From NCBI RefSeq assembly GCF_003590095.1, contig NC_039488.1, positions 11,346,001-11,410,000 on the forward strand: a DNA stretch of 64,000 nucleotides, in the 5' to 3' direction. Both the position numbers and the translations under genes were made by a program. The DNA is from Trichoplusia ni. Taxonomy: Eukaryota > Arthropoda > Insecta > Lepidoptera > Noctuidae. Positions 43,856 to 55,800 of the stretch are shown here, piece by piece (within the stretch, counting starts at the first letter, position 1; every line of letters begins with the position of its first letter). A model generated the notes under the pieces. The model made no database searches, was not told where the DNA came from, and worked only from the letters and a program-made list of their open reading frames with translations.

Positions 43856-44793
43856 AAATGCCACATGTCTCCATAATAGTGCTTACATTGTGTTCAGCGA
43901 AAGTCGCTCAAGCAAGCAACTGGCCAGACCCTCAAAACGATCCATTAATATTTGTCGCGAATCCAGTCGAAGCTCAAGTACCTGGTCACTGGATCCCACT
44001 CAGTGTACTTAAAGTTATTCTACAGAATGGCACAACACTTCCACCTAAGGAGGAACGTTATCTAACTACAATAAAAAACCCACGCGAAAAATCACAAAAT
44101 CAACAACCACATAAAGGAAATAAAAGTCAAAAGCACCACAAACCTAAACACAGCAAAAAACATAAACATCATAAACCCAGTGAAGACAGTCTTGAGAAAA
44201 CTGCTGAAGAACCAAGTGAAGAATCAGATGTATCAGAGTCGACTGAGGCAACTAGTGAAAGCGCGGAATCGTCGAGTCGACAAGAATCTGAACAAACAGA
44301 GACTACGCAAGAGGAGACTACAAAAGAAGATACTGCAGAGGAGGAGACAACAAAAGAAGATACTGCAGAGGAGGAGACAACAAAAGAAGATACTACAGAG
44401 GAGGAGACAACTAAAGAGGGTACTGCAGAGGAGGAGACAACAGAAGAGGGTACTGCAGAGGAGGAGACAACAGAAGAGGGTACTGCAGAGGAGGAGACAA
44501 CAAAAGAGGGTACTGCAGAGGAGGAGACAACAGAAGAGGGTACTGCAGAGGAGGAGACAACAAAAGAGGCAACCCAAGAGGAGGCTACCAAAGAGGAGAC
44601 TACAAAAGAGGAGACAACCCAAGAGGAGGCTACCAAAGAGGAAACAACCCAAGAGGAGACTGCTCAAGAAAAAGAAGAGACGCAAGAGGAATCGCATCAT
44701 GAATCCGTGCAAGAAGGGCCGGCAACAGAAAACCCTCCAGATGGGCCAACTAAGAAGAAGAAAAAGAAGATTCGCCAGGAAGATTTTATTTAG
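43856..44793 (+). CDS. Gene E: secreted acidic-tail family protein, 311 residues
   Basis: Acceptor GTATTATTTACAG ends at 43855; start ATG 43858, stop TAG 44791-44793. MPHVSIIVLTLCSAKVAQA is the signal peptide, then SNWPDPQNDPLIFVANPVEA and GHWIPLSVLKVIL, then LPPKEER as in D. A His/Lys-rich linker (QKHHKPKHSKKHKHHKP) is unique to E and may bind metal (inference). The tail (44308-44660) is about twelve 10-residue units EEETTKEDTA / EEETTEEGTA, the C-terminus is basic (KKKKKKIRQEDFI). The Thr/Glu repeats are unlike those of B, C or D. An upstream in-frame extension exists but would begin inside the intron with a TTG codon, so I use the ATG. Confidence 0.7.
44308..44660 (+). repeat. Tandem 30-bp coding repeats in gene E
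   Basis: GAGGAGACAACAAAAGAAGA and TACTGCAGAG alternate every 30 bases, with AAAGAAGAT, AAAGAGGGT and GAAGAGGGT variants, about 12 units. All length changes keep the frame. Confidence 0.85.
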
Positions 44794-47115
44794 GTAAAAG
44801 GCTATGCCTTCGAGACGTTCAAACATACTTTTTTAACTCATGTTAATTATAAGATTTACCTAATATACACACCTAGTTTAAAAGTTTGGTTGTAATTCTG
44901 TTATTTGTCCATTTTGCTTGATTATGCAGTTACACGTTACTCGTTTAAGTCGGGTACTTATAAGAGACTATATTTCATCGCCTTTATCTGTCTGTCACAC
45001 ATTATTAAGTAAATTCTTTAAGTTATGTATTCCTAACTATCAACATTGAACAAGCGCAAATTTTCAATCTCGAAACCGGGTGCAATTTCGGCTTAGTAGT
45101 CGATTCGCCTGATTCAATCGAACCCGCAATTACTTGGAATATTCTCAATATTCCTTATCTATGTAGTTTTAAGTTTATTCGTTGAAAACAATAATTAAAC
45201 AAAAGAGTGAGTTCTTTTTTTTCCTGACACTTGGTTCAAGGTTCAAACAAGCAGTCTTGTCAAAACATGTCTCTACACGTCTTGCCAATCATAGGGGCAG
45301 CACCCAGTCTGCAGACCAAGGTATTTCTTATCTCTAGCCTTTAATTAATCCATAAGCCCGTTTGCTTTGTTATACGTATACAATACAATCGAAAAAAAAT
45401 GCTGTTTTGTTAACTCTTTGTGTATTACACGGTTGAAACTAAAACAACAAAGTAGGAGATACGATATTCCGAGATAGGTAGCTAAGCAAAACCATGGTCA
45501 GTTGACTCAGTTGTAATTTTCTTACAACTGAGTCCTACATCTAATAGAAAACATCCTCTTTTTTTACGTCGTCTTGGATAAACATTAATAAATACATAAT
45601 TATTATACAGCTTCATTATAAATCTGGGGTCAACATAATTAGGTCTTAAACAAGGAATTATACCACTTTTTAAAGCCTGTCAAGGCTGTCAGCGATAATA
45701 AAATTATTTACAGCACCAGAACATATAACTTAAAACAAATAATACAGTTATCGTTATGCACTCACGGATCCTACCCAGCACTTAAAGCATCGTAGGAAAG
45801 AGATATCGCTATACGTGGTATAGTTCACTATCTTGCTTCCACAACTGCAACAAGAGTTTAAGAGATTGTAGTCCATCAGTTTCTCTACAGCATTAGGGCC
45901 GTACCTTAACTTATATTATTTGTTCGGCGGCGACTTTTTCAACCTTATCTTGATTCGATAAGGGATGCACTCGGCGCCAGTAGCTGGAGCTAGAAAACCA
46001 ACGGTGAGTGACGCTGAAGCGGGCGCGATTTAGTTATTGAAAACAACCACAATGGTACGATGGCATGCTGCAATGTGTTCTACCGAAGTCATCTTTTTCA
46101 GAACATTCGATCAGAGCTTTGAACAGGGACCGGTCTAAGACATTTACATCACACTATACTATAATAACAGGAAAAAGCTAGTATTGCTATAAAAAATAAA
46201 TTGATGATCATGGATATTAAAATGTTTTTATAAAAATAGAAGAAACATTCGATTTTGGTCAACTCGCTCTTTCCATGGCCACAATACCACGGCCTTCTGA
46301 GAATCCCGAACAGGTAATTAAACTTTACAATGAGAAGCTCGAGAAATGCTTTTGTTTTTTTTTTTTAATTATGTCTAAGTAGCGTTAACAAAAGATGTAG
46401 CGACGTTAAGTTTTAAGTAGAAAGAATAAAGAAGGAGATTTTGTACCACTTAACAGTATTGACAGTTTTTATGATTATTGACGACTTTTCCTGCTGGCGC
46501 TACCAGGTATGAGTCATCGACGTGTTTAAACCTGTTAAAATTTTAAATGTTTTTGTTGACGCTACACCGCGTGTGGTATGTAAACACAAATTAATATTGA
46601 TAGGGCAAAGGGAAACTCAAAATCCAGGAATTTTATGTTTTTGTCAGTGTTTTACGAAATGTCCAAAAGGCCTAATTAGGCTTTAGTTTTTGCTTTACAG
46701 AATTCACGAAACCGATATAATTAAGAACTTATTAATTCGGGATTACTTAAAGAGTCTTAGTAAGTGTAGTTCATTGTAGTCTTTAGAAAGAACAGAGTTT
46801 ATGCTTTGTAGATTTTTGGCCCAACTAGCTTATACCAATACCAGAATCTCAAATACAAGCGAACTTCTTATTTATGTAATTGATGATATAATTATGCAGG
46901 TAACAGAATTGAATCTTACTCTCGGAAGACGATTGCATTTCAAATTTTTAGGCATTATCCTAAAGTTAATAAGACATGGTCCGCAAGAAAAGTAGTATGC
47001 AATATAAAATGTGGAAAAAAAAAACGTCATCGATACATTATGAATATTCTTTTAAAACGGCTCAAGTGGCACAAAAAATATCCTTATTTCGTAAAAGGGG
47101 GTTTCACAAAAATAC
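44794..47115. other. No gene seen downstream of the cluster
   Basis: A 13-bp hairpin at 45504-45534 (GACTCAGTTGTAA / TTACAACTGAGTC) and a weak family C-like patch at 45830-45880 are present. The frame at 46801-46995 has no domain. Confidence 0.4.
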
Positions 47116-47239
47116 TGTACACCCAGACAAAACCACTGGTGTATCAAGTATCACAGACAAGCTTGTCCTACGCGAGGATCGCACCCACGTCGCGCACAGT
47201 GGGATTGATGTGATGACCTATACCACTCGGCGATCCATA
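47116..47239 (-). mobile_element. tRNA-derived SINE fragment, minus orientation
   Basis: B box complement AGGATCGCACCC (47175-47186) and an A box-like complement (CCACTCGGCGATCCA) near 47223, with ACACCCAGAC and GCTTGTCCTACG body blocks as in the other SINEs. Most of the 148-codon frame at 46976-47422 is this SINE plus the next element, not a gene. Confidence 0.55.
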
Positions 47240-47271
47240 TTCAGTGCGCTAAAGCAACAAAATATAGTACT

Positions 47272-47485
47272 ACTAGCTTTTCGCCCGCGGCTTCGCCCGC
47301 GTCGAGGTCGGTTTTATCGCGTTTCCAAGAGAACTCTTCAAAAGTCCAGGATAAAAACTATCCTATGTTCTTTCTCAAGTTCAACTCTATCTCTGTACCA
47401 AATTTCATTAAAATCAGTTTAGTGGTTTAGACGTGAAAGCGTAACAGACAGACAGTTACTTTTGCATTTATATTATTAGTAGGGA
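47272..47485 (+). mobile_element. Interspersed element (ACTAGCTTTTCGCCCGCGGC type)
   Basis: Begins ACTAGCTTTTCGCCCGCGGC, has CTATCTCTGTACCAAATTTC and CGTGAAAGCGTAACAGACAG, ends TATATTATTAGTAGGG. A highly abundant lepidopteran non-autonomous repeat; distant copies at 5733, 17445 and 58684. Confidence 0.65.
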
Positions 47486-48772
47486 TTACATTCTTCTTTA
47501 TCGACATCACAGGACCCACAACATAAAGTATTTTACGGATAACCGAGGTTATGTTTTTTTATCCTAGATACGAGTATGGACCTCAGTATCGCGAGTCCGA
47601 CTCGTACTTGACCAGTTTTGAAACAATACACTACTTTCTACACATTCTAGTTTCTACAATGCCTGTCAACCCTCAGCCTTCGTTAAGACAACTGTGTAAA
47701 CATGGCGATATTGACCATATGAATTGATCCTCCTATATCGGTATGCTATAAATTTAAAACATTTATGTATTTCAAACATGTAGTCAGCAGGAGAAAGAGT
47801 CATTAGGAGTTATTAATATGCATGCGTCTTTATAGGGTTGTCAAAGATGAAATCGGTTTTCGGAACGGGAGCTTCGGAAAGAGAAATGAAACTAATAGAG
47901 AAATATTAATAGTTTATCAGTAATAGTCAGTAGTCAATAGTCAGTTTAGTAATATCAGTTTATCACAATCAATTTTATTTTCTGCTCATTAAGCCATAAT
48001 TTCGAAGAGGCATTGTGCTTAAAGTTAATGCAAACAAACAATTCAGAAAACAAAATTAAAGTAAACTCATTTTCTGATGTCCTAGTCAATTTAGTATCAT
48101 GCGTTATTTAAATAAATTAAAAAAAAACGTGTAGAATTTATCAGTATCCTAACTATTCCTAACCATATTCAGGTATAGACTTAACCTTATTACGTTAACG
48201 TCAGCTAATTATTAAGAAAATGTCTTGAAAAAAAAATATTTTTACTAAATTATAGTCAACCCTACTCATAAGGCTTGCAATAGGCCCTATTGCAGTGCAT
48301 TCGGTCCACAAACAAAGGCACGGTTGCATGAGTTTCATCGTTTTTTCCCGCCCGTGTGTGCACGGCTTTAGACCGCGTTCTTTTTTAAAATGTTCAGTTT
48401 ATTTATTGTGTGTATCTACCTTAATTTGGTCTTCCATGGTTTTGGATGACAGCGAAATAAAGGAATAATGATTTAATACCTTCGCCTTGTTTGGATTAAA
48501 CTATAAATTTATGGCTGATGAGAGGTTGATTGTAACTTACTTTGCATGTTAATTGTACTTACATTAAACAATTTTCTTTAAGAAGATTTAAGCGTTTTTT
48601 TTATATTCATATCTAGAAAGTTGAGCTGTAAGGATTGTTGCTTAGATATTTATCATTTTATGATTAACTTTGATAAATATACATATTTCAAATAAATTAA
48701 AAATAAAACCTAGTCTAACCTGACCTATCTATGAAGCATAGTCATGATTTTCGTAAACTTTCCAAAATAGCA
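47486..48772. other. No gene seen
   Basis: AT-rich DNA; TTTATT near 48400 could be a minus-strand poly(A) signal for the ORF at 48773-49033. Confidence 0.35.
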
Positions 48773-49033
48773 CTAAAAACTTTTTCGTTCCTGACTCATC
48801 TCATTTAAACTCTCATTAAGTTTTACTGAAGGTACTTTAAAATCAGTGAGCCAACAATTAAAACATTTACAACTATTCCAAAATCTTTGTTTAAATAATG
48901 CCGTCGGTCTCGGTCCTATAGAAAGTTGCAGTTCTTTTTTTTCCTCTTCGGTAAATAAATTACAAAGAATGCGCGCCACGCGGCCGGCTACTAGCGCCGG
49001 CCGGTCGCAAAAAGTGGCGCCTGCAATATGCAC
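48773..49033 (-). CDS. Candidate small ORF, 86 residues, unknown
   Basis: Reads MHIAGATFCDRPALVAGRVA, then LCNLFTEEEKKELQLSIGPR and FWNSCKCFNCWL. It is not recognised. In its favour: its first third is GC-rich in an AT-rich neighbourhood, the composition looks protein-like with a clustered CxCxxC, and a double DREF-type site lies about 155 bp upstream of its ATG. Against: no splice or homology evidence, and it could be a relic or one exon of a larger gene. Confidence 0.3.
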   Translation of the reverse strand: MHIAGATFCDRPALVAGRVARILCNLFTEEEKKELQLSIGPRPTALFKQRFWNSCKCFNCWLTDFKVPSVKLNESLNEMSQERKSF

Positions 49034-49186
49034 TTAAGTTCAGCTTTATTTACGTAACTTGATTTTTAATTACCTGTCTTAAACACTAGCAATACGGTTT
49101 AAATTAGGTTGATTCAAAATTGACACTAAAGATGCGCTGTCTAGTCTCCTCTGCATAAGACTTTAGTGGTTGCCGGCATACAATCG

Positions 49187-49200
49187 TATCGATATCGATA
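49187..49200. promoter_or_regulatory. Double overlapping DRE-like motif TATCGATATCGATA
   Basis: Two overlapping TATCGATA sites between the minus-strand ORF (ATG at 49033) and the plus-strand gene starting at 49885. DREF sites are typical of insect promoters, so this could be a shared divergent promoter. Confidence 0.45.
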
Positions 49201-49884
49201 CATTTTGGACTAGTTTCAGCTAAATCGTTAAGGATAAGATATGTTAGTACTTCTTCTTTAGCGATATTGTGAAACACAATGTTTTATGTTACGCTTAAGA
49301 TTCTTAAGTTGTTACTTAAAATTAAATTTTAACTTTTGCCTAAAAATACTGATAATAATACTTAAGTTTTAAGAATAAATTAAAGTCAACACTCAGACCA
49401 AACTTATTTTAACATTAAAACTGATCATTACATTTTTATGCCATCATGCATCACTACGATAAAAACTATAACAATATCGAAACGCCTTACAGTTTTGTAT
49501 TCTCATCCCTATTAACCGACGGACCGATTCGCTCGCTCGCTCATCGCGCCGTTCCTTTCATTCATTTAGTCGAGCTTGAACGCCGTTGTGAGTGGGTTGT
49601 GTTCGTGTGTTATTGACAATCGTGTACGCGTGTTTAATAATATTCATAAAATTCACGTGCGTTTTACAAAAATACAATATAAGTGCCACAGAAGAACGTT
49701 ACAGGATAATATATGTGAATAACAATAACTGTGATAACAAACATTGTTAGAAGTTTTATTTTTAGTTTTAGTTCATAGATATTTTGGTGATGACTTATTA
49801 AATAATGAGTGTCTTTGGAATGGTTTAGTTTATTCGTAATGGTGACTGTATAGTGTTTATTAGTACTAATAAGTTGTAATTGAG

Positions 49885-49993
49885 ATGGCAATGGCGGTGG
49901 TCAATATTTGCGTGTGTTTTTTGTTGGTGATGTACCAGTTGTCGGCGGCTTCTAGCGAAGCTTCCTCGGAATCCACAGATTTGGGACTGACAG
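49885..49993 (+). CDS. First coding exon of a secreted or membrane protein
   Basis: The ATG follows an in-frame TAA five codons upstream. The exon encodes MAMAVVNICVCFLLVMYQLS then AASSEASSESTDLGLT, a signal peptide with a likely cut after SAA and a Ser-rich start of the mature protein. It ends ACAG before the strong donor GTAAGAAAT, leaving one base. About 330 bases of CpG-rich 5' sequence (TTCGCTCGCTCGCTCATCGC at 49531) precede it and look like a promoter and leader. The next exon is not found in the remaining 14 kb, so the first intron is long, as often in developmental genes. The protein cannot be identified from 36 residues. Confidence 0.55.
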
Positions 49994-51265
49994 GTAAGAA
50001 ATGGACTTACAGAATATTCCCTTAGTTTTAATGTGTATTATTAAAATACAGCCGATACCCGACATCTCAAGTTTTAATGACTTCGGGGACGCGTGCGATC
50101 CGCTTTTGTTTTTATTTTGACAGGTAAACATTCGTTCCTATTTTGTTTATATAAGCAACCAGTCATTCTATGCATATAATCCACATAGTAGAAAGGAGTT
50201 TGCTTCAGATACGGACCTATTTGAAAAGTATATAATTACCTACGTTGTTTAGGCAAGTAAATGCACATCGCTTAATAGCAGCTTGTATTGTCAACACATC
50301 ATTAGAAGGCATTAGAAACGCTTATTATACTATAGCCATATTTTATCATAAATGAGTAGCTAATTAGCATTTACTTAATACCTTCTTAGTTTCCGAGTTT
50401 CTTGTTTACAATTAATTTACATTAGTTTAGAGTACCTAACCTACCTTTCAAGGCCTATTTTACAGTTGTCTGTCCGAAGTTTATTACCCTCAACCCTGCC
50501 CCCTATACAAGACGTAACCAAATTCCTATGCGTTGTTTTTGTAGAGGTTGTTTTTCCAATTATTAAAGTGCCTATACCTACACAAAAAATCCTTTTTAAA
50601 CATTGCGCATTCCGTATTTCAAATTAAACACAGATTAAAAATATTAGTTGTACCAATTAATCATTCACTCACAAAATCGTTCGCAATTCGAATTTGTCTA
50701 GCGACGCCTAATTGCCTTATTATTGTCACTGTCGCCTCATTTCTTACCTGAGATGCCCTCACTAAAGCATTTAGACTCGCTTCTATGTTTCGAACAATAG
50801 CTAATAGCTAACAATACACATTGTTTCATTAGGCCATTGGTCCCGGTGAAAACGCGTAAAATCTTTAACCTGCCACAACTTGAGTGGGTCTTGAAGACCG
50901 ACATACGTAATTAATATTTTATTTTTAAGACTTCTCTTATTTTGACGAAGATTAACGGGAATGTTTTATTCGTATTAGATATTTTTGATCCCTAATCTTA
51001 GGATTAAGACGTTTGCGTTTATACTACTATGTTATTCTAGATTAACTGTTCTATTTATTTGATGTCTCATTTAAAACGTGAAACTTCGTCGTTTGCATAT
51101 TATATAGCCATCATTTACACAGTAGCTCGTATTGGAATGACAGAATCGTAACCCGTTTGACAGAATAGCCACCGGTTCCAATTTTAAATAGCTTGTCAAC
51201 TACCGTATAGAAGGCCCGACATTTGTTTGATTTATTTACGTGATGATGTTAAATGTAGGTATAAT
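49994..51265. other. Probable first intron of the 49885 gene; nothing recognised
   Basis: AT-rich, no supported exon. Confidence 0.4.
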
Positions 51266-52812
51266 CAGGGACCGGACAACCCCACTTTAGAGTTAAGCCG
51301 TTTGACAGGGTAACCCGTACACGGGGTAACTCATATCGCAGTGTTACCTTTTGTTCGAGTTACACCCTCGAAACCCAGCGAAATGGTTAACACCTTCATT
51401 ATGGTAACCACGTGAAGGGGTTAACCCCTTCAATAACTTAACCCTTTGAAGTGGTTACCTTCACGAAAGGCTTTTATTCGTGTTACCCTGAATTACCCAT
51501 TAAACTTGAGCTGCATACTTGCACCCTAGCGGCCCCTCATTGCTTTACTAAGACTACAACTGATTTTCTTCTATCGCCGAGGCGTCCGTCGCGCCGCGAC
51601 TCGCGCCTCTCGGACAAACTACCTACGCGCGAAACGTCATATAGGTAACTAGCTGTTGCCCGCGACTTCGTCCGCGTGGTTAGAAGATATAAGTTAGGAA
51701 TATTTGAACGAATGCCCTCGAAGATTAATATTTTTCCCCGTATTTGCCACATTTTCCATTAAATCTTCGCTCCTATTAGTTGCAGCGTAATTTTATATAC
51801 CTAGCCTTAAACCTTCCTCGATTATTGGTCTATTGAACACAAAATGAGATCAAATTTTTTAGATGAAATTATTTATAATAATTAAAAAAAAATCGATTAC
51901 AAGTTTTTTTTCATTTTTTGCATTTTCTGAGAAGATTTGACGGGTGAATTTTCGATTGAAAATTAGAGTGTTTTTTTATATTAATTCAAAATAAGGTGAA
52001 AAAATAAATATTTTTAATCAAATAAATTACAGCGTATTTGGGACACAAAAAAGTAAGTTTTCACCAAATTTCGTTACAAAATAAATTTTTGTAAAAGATA
52101 AAAATAAAAAACCACAATCTTGGTTTTTTGGATTTTTCACATAAATTTTGAGGTTGAGTGAAAAAAATGTAAACACAAAAGTTTTAGATCTTTTTATTTC
52201 CTACAACTTTGCCATTTGACTTTTTTCGATACGAATTTTAGTTTTGCCGGAAATCGAGAAAATCCGTTTTTTACTCTTCAAACGTCACTCCCACCCCCTT
52301 CTCGACCTCAGATCGCCCCCGTAAATTAATTTTCCTTTCATTTTTATAATATTTCCTTTTCTAATGGGTTTCAACCTACTATTATTTTTTTTGGTTTTAA
52401 AAATTATCGACCCTGGTCTACAAGTATAGACACGAAAAATATATATCACAACGTTTCAAATGTGCGACAAGCAAAATTAAACTGTAAGATCATATCTACA
52501 ATGATTTTTATTCCATGTTTACAAGTTGCTCGGTAAATGCAACAATGGCGCCGCTGGGCGGTAAGATGTCACGTGCGCTCGTGGTTATACTATTTTCAAA
52601 CTAATGTCTATGATAAAGAGTGCATATTACATTGTCTTAGGTTGGAGTGGGTTACCCTGTTACAGTGTTACAGGGTAGTGAAAGGGTAACCTGTTCAGAA
52701 CAGGGTTCCAGTAATCCGTTTGAAGGTGTAACATATGTCATAGGGTTTTTTCTTGAAGCGCTTAAAAAAACCCCTTCAAAAACCCTTTCAATGAGTATCC
52801 GGACGGTCCCTG
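51266..52812. mobile_element. Non-autonomous hAT-type DNA transposon, 1547 bp, with 8-bp target duplication
   Basis: The direct repeats GGTATAAT (51258-51265 and 52813-52820) flank ends CAGGGACCGGACA and TCCGGACGGTCCCTG, an imperfect terminal inverted repeat starting CAGGGACC. Eight-base duplications and CAGGG-type ends are characteristic of hAT elements. Both subterminal regions are filled with GGTAAC/GTTACC/GGGTTA motifs in both directions (51300-51500 and 52645-52790). No transposase frame is present, and a Helitron-like copy is nested at 51648. Confidence 0.85.
51648..51850 (+). mobile_element. Helitron-like element nested in the hAT element (3' truncated)
   Basis: ACTAGCTGTTGCCCGCGACT and TTAGAAGATATAAGTTA match the starts of 1349-1612 and 15346-15622. 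The match stops after TTGGTCTATTGAACACAAAA, before the (AAAC)n end. Confidence 0.65.
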
Positions 52813-52820
52813 GGTATAAT

Positions 52821-55800
52821 TGAATGTTCATAACTGAGTCACTACACCAGCCTGCTTATCCGTCTAATTAGTTTTAGCAATTCATCCACTAAGTCTTAAG
52901 TAGAAATAGGTATTAATTTGGCGTTAAGATAGCGTCTATACTGATATACTTATTTTTCTATACTGTAAAAAATATATCCTCCTTACGCTTACTAAATTGC
53001 AATGATGCAAAAAGGTGTGGTACAATTGCACTATAGGTATCATCGATCACTAATCCTTTTATCACCTATCATGTAAAATTATTGTATTTTACTCAAATGA
53101 AACACAATCAAACGAATTGTGGAATCGTATAATGTTTCACGAATTACACTTAACCGTAATCGCAATTATTTAACGTTGATTAAACCGGTAAGTACGATGA
53201 CCCTATATTTATTAATCCTTTAAAACCCGTACAACCCTAATCACATGATACATAATATGCAATTATTCGATACTTCTGTCTCGTTATCGCTCGTATCGTT
53301 TTGTCTTCGATTACAGTATCGATAATCGTTGCGTTGCTATGGCGATAAGTGAGCGTGACCTGCGCCGGCGCCGCGCCCTCGGAACCGTCTCGTGGTCCAC
53401 AGTATCCACCTGTGTTACCTACTAAGCTACTATATCCATTACACAATAAATTCGTACTTATCTCATTTTACTGCAGCATTCTAGGGTTAAATTAACGTTT
53501 TCAATTTAAATGTAGAGAATATTAAAATTCCCGCTTGTTATTTTTTTTAAAAGCAATTATGTTCTATTTTTAAACAACAGAATTTTATATATTTCTGGCC
53601 ATAGAGTTTAGAGTTCTAAGCAAAGGCGATATTTAGGCGCATGTAAAAAAAATCGTCACCTCATTAAACAGTTAGATAAAACAAATGCATGACAATTTAA
53701 TACTAACCTAACACAACTTAATTAACTAACGCGACCTAATCTAATCAATTGGACTTTAATAAACCTATACGTATTTATACTAACCATGAAATAAATAAAC
53801 ATTGTCCGTCCTTTTGGCCCTGCCTATATTACACAATTTACAACCGGATGTAACACTGTAATACTGACTTAGCTATATCAATTTCAGTAATACTTGAGTC
53901 TTGACATGATCGTCTAACGATTGTATCGTCAATGGGACAGGTGACGTCATTAATCGATAAGCTATCGATAATCAGATAGCGTGCAGACTTGGCGCCGTTA
54001 TTATCTATTGTATGAATTACTGTATGTTGTGTATTTTAAAATAAATGCGATTATTTATTGTCGTCTTTAATTAATCATCGATGATGTGACGTGAAATGTT
54101 TCTCCTAAAAAGTTTGACCCAACATTGGATCAAACACCCAAAGTATTGTACCACGATGTTGGTCGCCAACATCGACTAAGTAGTTCATAGTCGTGTTTGA
54201 ACTGTTTCATGTGATGGATGTCATCATACAATCATTATTAAAGCAGGCGTGGCTTCTGACGCAATACCGATTACACGCACCCATTGTTACAGTATTTCAT
54301 TATGGTGAAAGCGGTGCGTTAACTGCGTAAAAAACTTCAAAGAAAAACAAATAGAACGTTGAAAGTACAGGTTCCTAGTTTTTGTTGGATTACGTTCTTT
54401 AAATTGTTGGGAATGATTGGCCAAGCATTTCGTGTTGGTAGTTTTAAGTCGATTGTTGTACAAGCATTTTCAGTTGAAAAATTATCTACTTACATGGTGT
54501 CTGTTGGTGAAATCATGCTATATAAATTAGGTTACAAAATAAGTACAGGGGGTAGTTCAAGAATGTTCATGTTCACAACTGACAAACCTTAGCGATAAAA
54601 ATCAGATGAGTTCAGCTGTTTTAAAAGATAATAAAAACAACATTAATTGATAATATCTTTTATCTATCTAAAGACGTTCATTTAGATTAATCAATACTTT
54701 CATAAATATTCGTTAATATTGAATTTGTGGCGCAATTCCTATGTTTTCAGAAACATTATTCTTGCGTCATATTTGTATTAGTATGTACCTACCTATTTGC
54801 ACAACGAACATGTCAAATAACAAAACTAAGGTTATTAAGCGAAGAAAGCTCACGCGAAAAAGATCCGTTTCAAACTTAATGGGACTTATTCGAAAGTCGT
54901 TTTATGTCCCATTGTGTTGTGAAATGAAAATACTTTAATGTTCGTCTAAACTAGGACTGAACATTAACAAAGTCTTGCTTTGAATATCTTAACGTGAATG
55001 TTTTATCGAAGAGAAAACTTTAAAACTAAGCTATTGTAATATACTTAATATTATTTTCATAATTAAGTATACATGTACTTATTGCTTTTTGCCTATTCAG
55101 AATTAAAATTAAAGTGGTTTTGATTTAAAGCTTTTAAGATACATCGGAATCGTTTCAAATAAAAACTCATCGGGACTATATATCACATCTTAAATTATTG
55201 TTGTTTAGTGACAGTTTTCTCCATGAGTAATCACTGCTCTTAATTACGTATTTACAACATCATAATCGATATAGGAAATACGCTTTCCACATCTATTAAA
55301 AAATGTCGCTATCGGCTAGAAAGGCAATGTACTGATGGTAATTAAGGGCAATAGACACAACAAAATGTTGCACGACACCGCATATGTTCATATTAACGTA
55401 AAATGCAGAAAATATACTCCAAACAAAAGTTCCAAGAACAATTATTTGTCAAGGCAAGAAAAAAAAACAAATTAAAAAGATAAAGAAAATGATGGACATG
55501 GATTGATTAAATTGTTGTATCTATTTATTACGTAAAACATTAAGTAGATTTTTTGATTAGAAATGTTATTTGTAATCATGTGATATCAATATCACAAAAT
55601 AAATAACATTAACATTAATTTTATAACTACAAACACATTGTATCGATATAATTTGCCTTACGACAATCGAGTTTCATTTTATGTCAAAATGTTATCTTTT
55701 AAATATCACGTTACTCTGCAGTAGTCTTCTCATGACTAAGCACATACATTTTATTTGTACTCCTACTTCTGTACTTTCCCTGTTTTGTGGTCGCACGGAC

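Noticed and set aside
43798..43857. 20-residue N-terminal extension of gene E (and of gene C from 34910)
   Set aside because: Both begin with TTG and lie in the intron just before a clear CAG acceptor; the signal peptide begins at the ATG at or next to the splice.
42076..44660. Regular 30-bp repeats that could look like a CRISPR array
   Set aside because: They are contiguous coding repeats without spacers, in frame, in a eukaryotic genome.
46976..47422. 148-codon open frame
   Set aside because: Composed of a minus-strand SINE and an ACTAGCTTTTCGCCCGCGGC element read through by chance.
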